A stretch of DNA of 61,810 nucleotides from JAGMXM01 sp964458325 (GTDB taxonomy: Bacteria > Verrucomicrobiota > Verrucomicrobiia > Limisphaerales > UBA1319). A program made the position numbers and the translations under genes. Below the pieces are notes generated by a model. The model searched no databases. It saw only the letters and a list, made by a program, of their open reading frames with translations, and had not been told where the DNA came from. This document shows positions 53,888 to 61,685 of the stretch, in pieces (the stretch's first letter is position 1; each line of letters opens with the position of its first letter). The DNA is taken from the NCBI GenBank assembly GCA_964458325.1, contig CAYWIM010000013.1, positions 1 through 61,810 of the forward strand, in the 5' to 3' direction.

Positions 53888-54949
53888 ATGGCGCGACGCT
53901 TGAGGATTCAGGTTCCCGATGGCTGGTACCACGCGACGAACCGGGGCAACGGGGGGGAGGCGGTCTTCCGCACCGACGAGGATCGAATGCGGTTCCTGGG
54001 ACGGGTGGCCGAGCTGCCGGAACGGTTCGGGACGGAGGTCCATGCCTTCGTGCTGATGGACAACCATTACCACCTGCTGGTGCGGTGCCGGCAATCGGGC
54101 CTGAGCGAGGCGCTCCGCTGGCTTCAGACCACCTACGCGATCCAGTTCAACGGGGCGCACCGCCGGCAGGGGCACGTGTTCCAGGGACGGTTCAAGTCGG
54201 TGCTCATCCGGCAGGAGGGGGCGCTGGACGCGGTGGCCCGCTACCTCCATCTCAATCCGGTGCGGATCGGTGGGCTGGGGTTCTCGAAGGAAGAACAGCG
54301 GCGGGCGAAGGTCGCGGGCTGCGCGGATCCTGAGGCCGAGTTGGTGGCTCGGCGTCTGAGGGTGCTACGGGAGCATCGGTGGAGTTCCTGGCGTGCGTAT
54401 GCGGGCTTGGAGGTCGCGCCGGCGTGGTTGACCCGGGATCGAATCCAATCGGGGTGCGGGGGCCGGCGCCTGAAGGAGCAGCGTGCGGCGCTGGTCGCGT
54501 ACACGGAGCAACCGATCCGGCAGGGTCGCATGGACAGCCCGTGGGAGGGGATCGTGGCTGGGGTGGTGCTGGGGGATGCGGCAGAGGCGGCGGCGCTGCT
54601 GCGTGCAGCGGAGCGGAACCCGGAGGGGCAGGCGGAGGCGATCCGCAAAGCGGCGGCGCGGGCGCGGCCGGAGTGGGGCGCCATCATGGGTGGAGCCGAA
54701 TCGATCCTGGGCCGCAGGTGGGCGCAGATGGCGGACGATTACGGGGATTGGGGGCGAGACGGGACGATGGCGGTGGCCACGCGGCATCTGGGTTGGAGGC
54801 TGGTGGATGTGGTGAGGCAGGTGCGGGGATTGAAGTATGCGGCGGCGGCGCAGGGGATTCGGCGTTTCTGGCGCCGGGCGGAGGAAGAGGCGCAACTGGC
54901 GCAGTTCGCTAGCCGGCTGAAGGCGGCAATGTCGGTAGTCAATGTTTGA
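53888..54949 (+). CDS. REP-associated tyrosine transposase (RAYT, IS200/Y1 type)
   Basis: Single-strand transposase of the Y1 (HUH) superfamily. The 353-residue product has the fold start RLRIQVPDGWYHATNRGN, the HUH motif DNHYHLLVRC and the catalytic tyrosine in AVARYLHLNPVR. Its C-terminal extension of about 200 residues ends in a helix-turn-helix-like stretch (YAAAAQGIRRFWRRAEEEA). It is far longer than an IS200 transposase, and its nearest relatives are RAYT proteins that mobilise or maintain REP repeats. The 3' end of the gene lies inside the right repeat, so the stop codon is part of it. Codon use is like the neighbouring genes. Confidence 0.92.
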   Translation: MARRLRIQVPDGWYHATNRGNGGEAVFRTDEDRMRFLGRVAELPERFGTEVHAFVLMDNHYHLLVRCRQSGLSEALRWLQTTYAIQFNGAHRRQGHVFQGRFKSVLIRQEGALDAVARYLHLNPVRIGGLGFSKEEQRRAKVAGCADPEAELVARRLRVLREHRWSSWRAYAGLEVAPAWLTRDRIQSGCGGRRLKEQRAALVAYTEQPIRQGRMDSPWEGIVAGVVLGDAAEAAALLRAAERNPEGQAEAIRKAAARARPEWGAIMGGAESILGRRWAQMADDYGDWGRDGTMAVATRHLGWRLVDVVRQVRGLKYAAAAQGIRRFWRRAEEEAQLAQFASRLKAAMSVVNV

Positions 54950-54957
54950 CCCCATTG
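54927..54957 (-). repeat. Right 31-bp inverted repeat of the RAYT unit
   Basis: Reverse-complement partner of the left repeat, identical in the outer 14 bp (CAATGGGGTCAAAC) and inner 7 bp (GACATTG) when read on the minus strand, and divergent in 7 of 10 central bases. It overlaps the last 23 bp of the transposase gene, including the stop codon. GTCAA and TTGAC inside it can form a hairpin. Confidence 0.85.
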
Positions 54958-55120
54958 CGTTGCCTGTCCGACTGGACGATCCTGCGTAATTCGTCGATGG
55001 CTATCGCCATAAGGGTCTGTGCAAAAATGAATTCCGATTTTGCTGGAGGGGATTGGGCGAGCTGGCAAGGCGCGACGAGCGAGCATACCCGTGCGGTCTG
55101 TGAGCGAGGAGCAACCCAGA
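54958..55120. other. Non-coding stretch between RAYT and hsdR, possible IS remnant
   Basis: 163 bp without a convincing gene. It contains the phrases GGGTCTGTGCAAAAATGAA and GGCGCGACGAGCGAGCATAC, which remind me of non-coding DNA seen beside insertion sequences in other genomes. This is a memory-based impression, and no inverted repeats could be paired here. It lies just past the hsdR stop and may mark a deletion or insertion scar. Confidence 0.25.
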
Positions 55121-57312
55121 TCAATAATACTGCCGGATGTATTCGTAGGCCTGGTCGAACAGTTCCTGCTCGCGGTGGAGCTGGTATTTCAACAGCGTGC
55201 TCCGCAGGGCCTTCTCCACGACCAGCCCGTGGCTCTTGCCGGGGTAAGGCCGGTTCGTGCGGCAGATGGCCTGCAACAGCGTGTGATCCTTCATCGGCTT
55301 GTCCAGATACATCACCTGGAGGATCGGCGCGTCGAAGCCCGTCAACAATTTCGAGGTCACGATCAGGAACTTCAACGGGTGGGCCGGATCGCGGAACTGG
55401 TCGAGTAGCCGCTCCTCGTCGTCCCTGCTGCGCTCGTATTGGGCCTTCCAGAGATCGCCCGCCTGGGTGGTCATCACCACCGCGCTCGTCTCAGCTGGAA
55501 GGAGCTTGTCGAACTCCTGCTTGAACAAGTGGCACGACTCCCGGTCGAACACCACCACCTGCGCCTTGAACCCGTTCGGCTCCACCTTGCCCTGGTAGTG
55601 CTCCACGATGTCCCGCGCCAGCGTCTGGATGCGCTCCGGCGACTTCACCAGCACACCCATCTTCGCCGCCATCTTGGACAGCTCAGCCTGGTCGTCCTCG
55701 GACATGTGGCCGGTGATGTTCTTGAACGCCTCGTCAATCGCATCCTTATCAATCCGCAACTGGACCGGCCGCGCCTCAAAATGCAGGGCAACGTCGCCTT
55801 GTCCCGGATCGACTCCTCGAAGGAATAGCGGCTCATGTAGCCGTTCTGGTCCTCGTCGGCTCCGAATGCCCAAAACGTGTTCCGGTCGGCCCGGTTGATC
55901 GGCGTGCCTGTCAGCCCGAACAGGAAGGCGTTGGGCAGCGCCTGGCGCATCTTGCGGCCCAGGTCGCCCTCCTGGGTCCGGTGTGCCTCGTCCACCATCA
56001 CGATGATGTTCTTGCGGTCGTTCAGGACGCCCGGTGACTCGGCGAACTTGTGGATCGTGGTGATGATGATTTTCCGCACGTCCTGGGAGAGCATCTGCTG
56101 CAACTCGCCCCCGGAGGCTGCCGGGGTCATGTTCGGCACGTCCACCGTGTTGAACGTGGCGGTGATCTGAGTGTCGAGGTCAATCCGATCTACCACGATG
56201 ATGACCGTGGGATTCTTCAGCGCCGGATGCAGCCGCAGCTTCTGCGCGGCGAAGACCATGAGCATCGACTTGCCCGACCCCTGGAAATGCCAGATCAACC
56301 CCTTCCGCACCAGGCCCACCAGCACTCGATCCACGATCTGGTTGGCTGCCTGGTATTGCTGGTAGCGGCAGATGACCTTGATCTTCCGCCGCTTCTTGTC
56401 CGTGGCGAACAGGCTGAAGCTGCTCAGGATGTCCAGCACCACCTGGGGCCGCAACATGCTCTCGATCGCCGTGCGCAATTCACCCAAGCCGCCGGGCGCG
56501 GGTGAGTGTGAATCAGGCTTCCAGCCTGATTCTTGGGGTAAAGCAGGCATCTTGCCTGATTCCTTTCCCGTTTGGCCCGCAGGCTGGAAGCCTGTTTCAC
56601 CCTCGCGCCACGGCGCCCACAGTTCCAGCGGCATACGGATCGAGCCGTAGCGGTAGGTCTTGCCCTCCGTGGCGAAGGAAAACACGTTGGACACGAACAG
56701 CGCCGGGATGTTGACCTCGTAGTCCTCGTAGATGTCCGCCGCGCCGTGCACCCAGCTGATGGCCGGGCGCACCGGCGTCTTGGCCTCGCCCACCACCACC
56801 GGGATGCCGTTGATGAACAGCACCAGGTCGGGCCGCAGCTTTTTCTGCGACACCACCAACTGCTGGGTGCAGACGAACTGGTTGTTGCCGATGTTGTCGA
56901 AGTCCACCAGCCGGACGGGCGTATGCTGATTGTTTGGGCCAAAGGGCATGGACCGCTCGCCGCGCAGCCAGGCGGTGAACTCCTCGTTGGCCCGCACCAG
57001 ACCGTCGCTCTGCACCGACAGGATGATCGCCCGGAGTTTGTAGATCACTTCGTCGGTGCGGTCGGGCTTCTCGGCGATCTCCGGGTTCAGCCGGATCAAC
57101 GCCTGGCGCAGGTGCGCCTCGATCAACACGTCGTTGAAAGTGCGCGGCAACTGGTCGGCAGCGATGAATTGCCAGCCCAAGCCGTGTGCCATGGCCGGGA
57201 GCGTGGCCCCCTTGAACAACGGTTCGCGCACGGCGGCATCTTGCTTCCCGCACAGCAAATCGCGCACGTAATCCTCAACGCTGTTGGCTTCGTTAAACAT
57301 GTCGGCTGTCAC
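55121..57312 (-). pseudogene. hsdR: Type I restriction enzyme R subunit, frameshifted and deleted
   Basis: DNA-translocating, cleaving subunit of a type I restriction enzyme, in damaged form. From GTG 57312 (or ATG 57300) about 508 residues are in frame. These hold the nuclease region (DLVLFINGIPVVVGEAKTP), Walker A-like FQGSGKSMLMVF, the DEAH box (MVDEAHRTQEGDLG) and FLFGLTGTPI. The frame then breaks near 55786-55788 at a CCC run; adding one base restores KATLPLHFEARPVQLRID. The C-terminal piece has motif VI (LLQAICRTNRPYPGKSHG), then runs straight into VVEKALRSTLLKYQLH. In relatives I remember, some 250-300 residues lie between these, so an in-frame deletion is likely. An insert of palindromic repeats is at 56511-56594. 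The product is probably non-functional unless the frameshift is an assembly error. Confidence 0.85.
56511..56594 (-). repeat. Cluster of three short palindromic repeats inside hsdR
   Basis: Three hairpins lie within 84 bp: AATCAGGCT/AGCCTGATT (9-bp stem), CAGGCA/TGCCTG and CAGGCT/AGCCTG, each with a 3-nt loop and a CAGGCN half-site. The 84 bp keep the hsdR frame and add about 28-35 residues, translated as GETGFQPAGQTGKESGKMPA and more, in a poorly conserved place. Similar hairpins recur at 58422-58467. Confidence 0.85.
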
Positions 57313-58507
57313 TCAAGCATTTCATCCATGAGGCTACCCTTTAGGGATTGGGCCGAATCCGAGGCCGCACTTGCAGCGTCTCGGACTTTCCTAAAGTCCG
57401 CTATACGAGAAAGGAACCGGTCTTGGGCGTTTAGTGGAGGAACCCTCAGCACATGTTGAGAGACATCCTTCCCGTTGACCTTCCAAATCCCATTGGTGGA
57501 CTTGGCCCGCTTCAAGAGTTGGTTGTGAACGGAGTCGGTGTTCCACTGGATGCAGGCAAACTGCTGGCGCATCAAAGATTCCTTGAACCGAAGCCGGATC
57601 AAAAGGTCGGGGTAGAAGCAGTTCTCCGGCGCCGTTGTAACGATCCCGGCTCGACCGACAAGGTTGCGATTGCCATTACCACGAACCACGAAAACGTCGT
57701 TCCTTCTGAGAATGAACGGCTGAATCTCAGAAGGTGTGACATCAGCATACTTGAGGTTGCTTTCACACCGAACCTGTCCGTCGCGTATCGCGCTGATAAT
57801 CAAGGCAGGCAATCCACGGCTGCTTGTTGACGGGGAGAAACCGTTCTTGGGCTTCTCCACAAGTAACTCGATACAGGGCTTTGCCGGAAAATCACCGGAG
57901 GCCAGAAAATCGTTTGTGAATGCTTGGATCACGGCTTCGGCGGAAGCTGTGACCTGCCGGAGCTGCTCAATGTAGTCATCCGCCGCCCACAGCATTTCTG
58001 CGATCCGGCGCTGCTCGTTCTTGGGCGAGATCACGAACTCCTGGGCCGCGAGTGTCCGCCAGTTGATGGTCGGCGACAACGAGCCGACCGAGATGGACAG
58101 CGCCCGCTCGAAGAAGACCTCGCTCTGCATGAAAACGGGCAGGAACTCCTTGACGACCGTGTCCTCCCGCGCCCGGAGCACCATCGCGTGCGCCGAGCAG
58201 ATGCCCTCAAAGTCCGCGACCGCTAGTTTCCGCTGATACGCCCGCCGTTTCCCGAAAATGATGTCGCCCGGCTGGAACCGGAGCTTGGTCGCCTCGACCT
58301 CTTCCGGCATGCCCCCGCCTGGGACGGATCATCTACGCGGTTGCCGATGTTCTCAGCCATCTGGTCAAACCGCACCCGCTGCCAGGCGGACTTGAGGCTT
58401 GGGTTGGCTTTCGTGCTGGCGGGCACAGGCGCGATGCCCGTGCCACATTTCACAGGCAGGATGCCTGTTTCACGCAGCGCGGTTGACTTGGTCGATTTGC
58501 GCGGCAT
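57309..58507 (-). pseudogene. hsdS: Type I restriction specificity subunit, disrupted
   Basis: Target-recognition subunit. A 5' piece from ATG 58507 reads MPRKSTKS..., the translated repeat RETGILPVKCGTGIAPVPA, then AWQRVRFDQMAENIGNRVDDP. It goes out of frame near 58311-58325. The remainder, open from ATG 58310 to 57309, continues PEEVEATKLRFQPGDIIFGK and has the two recognition-domain halves with conserved helices (ISPKNEQRRIAEML and VPPLNAQDRFLSRIADFR). In HsdS proteins, about 20-25 residues (around YVGLEHLDP) normally stand between the two pieces, so a small out-of-frame deletion is inferred. The shorter 333-residue frame could still be translated. Its stop overlaps the hsdR GTG start by 4 bp. 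Confidence 0.8.
58422..58467 (-). repeat. Second palindromic repeat cluster, inside hsdS 5' end
   Basis: Two hairpins: GGCACAGGC/GCCCGTGCC (one mismatch, 5-nt loop) at 58422-58444 and CAGGCA/TGCCTG (3-nt loop) at 58453-58467. They share the CAGGC arms and the 3-nt loop form with the cluster in hsdR 1.8 kb away. They are translated in frame near the HsdS N-terminus. Confidence 0.8.
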
Positions 58508-58526
58508 GGGCTCGCGGCGGGCCTGC

Positions 58527-59627
58527 TCACGGTGAAACACGTGCAGCGGACGGCGTCAGACGCAGCGTGGTCCTGAGTTCGTTGAAGTGGCTGTGCGGGA
58601 TGATCCGATCGTGCTGGAGGCGTCCGACCACGATGCCCGGGGCGATGCGCAGCTTGCGGGCCAGGGCGCGGACGCTCGCTTGTGTGGGTCTGCCGGCCTT
58701 GAGGAACGCATCCCACTCGGCGCTGGCGATGAGGCAGTTGCGGGCGAATTGGTCCGCCTCCGCCTCCTTGGGATCGGTGATGCCGTTGAATTCGAGGAAA
58801 ACGGCCTTCTTGCCGTGCAGCAGGATGTGCCCGGCCTCGTGAAAGAACGTGAACCAGAAATGGTCATCGGTCTTGTGCCGGAGGCTCTGTTGGATCAGGG
58901 CCTTGGCGGGGTGGAGCCAGCGGGTCACACCGCTGACGTGGGTTCCCTTGACCTCGGGGACCACGACGAAGGCGACCCCGCTCGCGGCGCACAACTCTCG
59001 CAAACGCTGCTCCGCCTGTTCCGGCGGGGCGGCGGTCAGGGTCCGTGCCTCCTGCAACGCGGAGCGAAACGCGGTTTCCGAGAAGGGGGCGCAAGCGATC
59101 TTCTGCGCCGCCAGCTCCCCCTGGCGCAGCCAGCATCCAAGGGCGTAGGAGTCGCTTTGAAACGAGCGAGATTCCCGGTAAGCGCCTTGGGTTTGCAGGG
59201 AAAAGGTCGCCCACTGCTCGGTGGAGGCGATGCCCAGGAACCGGAGCAGAGCCTGCACGCGCTGGACGCCAGCGTTGGCCCCGGGCACCCAACCCCGCTT
59301 GGCCATTTCCGCGTATGGGAACTGTCTGGCCCAGGCGACTTCCCGTTCAAGCTGTCGTTCGTTTTCGAGCCGGGCGAGCGTCTCCCGGTAGTTGCGTTCC
59401 GCGTTGTTCCAGAACGAGGCAGGAGCTCCCAGCACCTTCTCCAATTCCAAAGCCGTCTCGGGCGTGATGGCGGCCTTGCCTTTGACGATCTCGTTAATTG
59501 TCTTGAGGGGCCGCCCCATCCGCGAGGCAAGTTCCGCCTGCGACATGCCCAGCGACTCGATCGTCTCGAGCAGCGTCGCCCCCGGCGGGACGGCATAGTT
59601 TGGTTCCAATTGGTTTGGCTTACGCAT
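58527..59627 (-). CDS. higA: HigA-type antitoxin with ImmA/IrrE metallopeptidase domain
   Basis: Antitoxin and transcriptional regulator. The 366-residue product (ATG 59627) has an N-terminal Xre/HigA helix-turn-helix: LLETIESLGMSQAELASRMG, then PLKTINEIVKGKAAITPETA. A helical linker leads to a C-terminal ImmA/IrrE zinc-peptidase domain with the HExxH motif in FHEAGHILLHGKKAV, followed by EAEADQFARNCLIA. This long type fuses the repressor to a protease, unlike the 100-residue HigA. Its start overlaps the toxin stop by 8 bp. The pair sits between hsdM and hsdS; whether it guards the restriction system or is a passenger is not shown. Confidence 0.88.
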   Translation of the reverse strand: MRKPNQLEPNYAVPPGATLLETIESLGMSQAELASRMGRPLKTINEIVKGKAAITPETALELEKVLGAPASFWNNAERNYRETLARLENERQLEREVAWARQFPYAEMAKRGWVPGANAGVQRVQALLRFLGIASTEQWATFSLQTQGAYRESRSFQSDSYALGCWLRQGELAAQKIACAPFSETAFRSALQEARTLTAAPPEQAEQRLRELCAASGVAFVVVPEVKGTHVSGVTRWLHPAKALIQQSLRHKTDDHFWFTFFHEAGHILLHGKKAVFLEFNGITDPKEAEADQFARNCLIASAEWDAFLKAGRPTQASVRALARKLRIAPGIVVGRLQHDRIIPHSHFNELRTTLRLTPSAARVSP

Positions 59628-59958
59628 GTGTATCCTCCACACCCAGAATGATGATCCGCGTGACCTGTTTCCAATCCAGGCCGCCCGAAGGCAGTTCAGG
59701 CGCCGGCTCGTGATCCGGAGCGAACAGCAGGCGGTAAGGGTGGTTCAAGTCCACCGAGAGCTGCCGCCGGCGATCACCCTTCAGCTCGTGGCAGCGGGCG
59801 CGCGGCAGGAAACGCAGTGCCTCCAGGTTCTCCGCCGCCCGCAATTCCGCCATCCGCTGCATGATGAGCTCCGCCTGGCGATCTCCGCGTTCGCGCCGCA
59901 GGGCGCGCTCGTCGTTGAAAAGCTTCGCCAGCTTGCTGGTCCGGAACAGAATATCCAC
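59620..59958 (-). CDS. higB: HigB/RelE-like toxin
   Basis: Probable ribosome-dependent mRNA interferase of the RelE/HigB family. The 112-residue product starts at GTG 59958 (MDILFRTSKLAKLFNDERAL). It carries the killer-protein pattern: LRFLPRARCHELKGDRRRQL, VDLNHPYRLLFAPDHEP and ITRIIILGVED. A GGGAGG ribosome binding site lies 8 bp upstream on the minus strand. The toxin comes before the antitoxin, the order typical of higBA. A palindrome 26 bp upstream is a candidate operator. Confidence 0.85.
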   Translation of the reverse strand: MDILFRTSKLAKLFNDERALRRERGDRQAELIMQRMAELRAAENLEALRFLPRARCHELKGDRRRQLSVDLNHPYRLLFAPDHEPAPELPSGGLDWKQVTRIIILGVEDTHA

Positions 59959-59983
59959 CTCGGTCCTCCCTTGTCAAATAATA

Positions 59984-60000
59984 TTAACCCTTGGGGTTAA
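59984..60000. promoter_or_regulatory. Candidate HigA operator: 17-bp palindrome
   Basis: TTAACCC-TTG-GGGTTAA, a perfect 7-bp inverted repeat with a 3-bp centre, lies 26 bp upstream of the higB start and overlaps the restored hsdM stop codon. HigA proteins usually repress their own operon at short palindromes, so this is a good candidate. A TTGACA box on the minus strand (59977-59972) is close by. Confidence 0.5.
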
Positions 60001-61518
60001 CGGTGTGGTTCTCCAGCCCTGCAACCGGTCGTTCGAGACTCCGGAGCAACGCCGCCATGGACGAACGCAGCGCCGCCGAACTCTGCTCCCATTCCGCGAT
60101 GACCTTCGACAACGGCTTCGTGCTCGCGGCGGTAGCCGATCCCCCCCGTTGCCTTTGGCCCGGACGTAAAGCGCGATGTTGAGATTGGCTTGGTTGGCCC
60201 GGATCGCGTCCAACGGCACGACCCTGGCGAAGTCCGGGATGTCCTTGAACGCCTGGTGTGCCTTCAGGATTTTCTCGATGTGTTCCGGCTCGAGGAAGCT
60301 CTGCGCCCGCTCGCGGGTGACTTCGTTGACCGCGCTGATGAACAGGATGCGGCCTCGGCGCTCCTTGGGCTTGGCCATGCGGCACACCACCACGCACGCC
60401 TCCATCGGCGAGTTGTAGAACAGGTTCGGCCCCAGGCCCAGGACGCACTCGATCTGGTCCAGGTCAACAAGCTTGGCCCGCATCTCCTGCTCCTCATCGC
60501 GGAACAGCACGCCGTGCGGAAACAGGATGGCGCACCTGCCGGACCTCGGCTTCAGGCTGGCTAGGATGTGGCCGAAGAAGGCGTAGTCGGCCCGGCCCTG
60601 CGGCGGCGTGCCCAGGAAGTTCCGGCCATACCGGTCGGAAGACCAGGCCGTGCGATCCCACTGCTTGATGGAATACGGCGGATTGGCCAACACCACGTCG
60701 AACTGCCGGAGGGTATCGCCATCGCTGAAAGCCGGAGCCTCGAGTGTGTCGCCGCGCACCACTTTGAAGTCCTCGATGCCATGCAAAAACATGTTCATCC
60801 GGGCGATGGAGCTGGTCATCAGGTTCAGCTCCTGGCCGTAGAGCTTCAGCGTCCGGTATTCCTTGCCGCGCCGCTTCAGCTCCGCCACGCAGCTCAACAA
60901 CATGCCGCCGCTGCCGCAGGTCGGATCGTAGATGGATTCCCTGGGCTGCGGGTCGAGCATCAGGGTCATCAAGGGAACCAACGTGCGGTTCGTGTAAAAC
61001 TCGGCGGCGGTATGGCCGCTGTCGTCGGCGAACTTCTTGATGAGAAACTCGTAGCTGTTGCCCAGTTCGTCTTCCGGGACGTTGGCGATGCTCAGCGTCA
61101 GGGTGGAGAAGTGCTCGACCAGGTCTTTGAGCATCGCGTCCGGGAGCCGGTCGGTGTTCGTCCACTGGGCGTCGCCGAAGATGCCAAAGAGCTGGTCGGG
61201 ATTCGCCTTCTCGATCTCGCGCATGGCGTCCTGGATGGTCTTGCCGATGTTCTTCGGCTTGTTCCGGACGTCGCGCCAGTGTGCGCCGGGCGGCACCTGG
61301 AAGCGGTGGTTCTCACTGAACGCCGCGTAGTCCGCGTCACCACCGGAATCCTTGAGCGCCTTCTCGGACTCCTCGTCGTAAACGTCGCTGAGGCGTTTGA
61401 AGAACAGCAGCGGGAAAATGAACTGCTTGTAGTCGCCCGCATCAATGTGGCCGCGCAGCAGCGTGGCCGCGCCCCACAGGTAGGACTCCAGTTGCTGTTG
61501 GGTGATGCGGGTGGTCAT
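59984..61518 (-). pseudogene. hsdM: Type I restriction-modification DNA methylase M subunit, C-terminal frameshift
   Basis: N6-adenine methyltransferase subunit. From ATG 61518 the frame holds the HsdM N-terminal domain (LESYLWGAATLLRGHIDA), the SAM motif YDPTCGSGGMLLS and the catalytic motif VVLANPPYSIKQW. The frame breaks at a C7 run on the plus strand (60141-60147). Beyond it the native frame becomes an Arg-rich tail, while adding one base gives the normal ending KPLSKVIAEWEQSSAAL...ALLRSLERPVAG to 59984. All catalytic motifs lie before the break, so a methylase with an altered tail of about 50 residues could still be made. The tail normally contacts HsdS. It is the first R-M gene of the operon. 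Confidence 0.85.
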
Positions 61519-61526
61519 CGGACCTG

Positions 61527-61685
61527 TCAGGGTTTCTCGGCCACGACTTTCCCGTCCTTCCACAGGTAGATGGGGGTCCCGTAAGCGCGGGCGGTTTTGC
61601 GAGCCACCAGCGCGGCCCGGCGTAATGCCCTGCCGGCGGCAGCGGCCAGGGTCTTGGATGGTCTTTTTCCGGTCTTGGTTTTCAT
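61527..61685 (-). CDS. Small basic protein (52 aa), unknown
   Basis: A short frame from ATG 61685 to TGA at 61527, ending 8 bp before the hsdM start. The product is Lys/Arg/Ala-rich in its first 35 residues and ends TPIYLWKDGKVVAEKP. I associate this ending with small proteins found next to toxin or restriction genes. No function is claimed. The ATG overlaps the stop of the upstream zeta-like gene, and the tight spacing on both sides makes a real gene likely. Confidence 0.7.
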   Translation of the reverse strand: MKTKTGKRPSKTLAAAAGRALRRAALVARKTARAYGTPIYLWKDGKVVAEKP

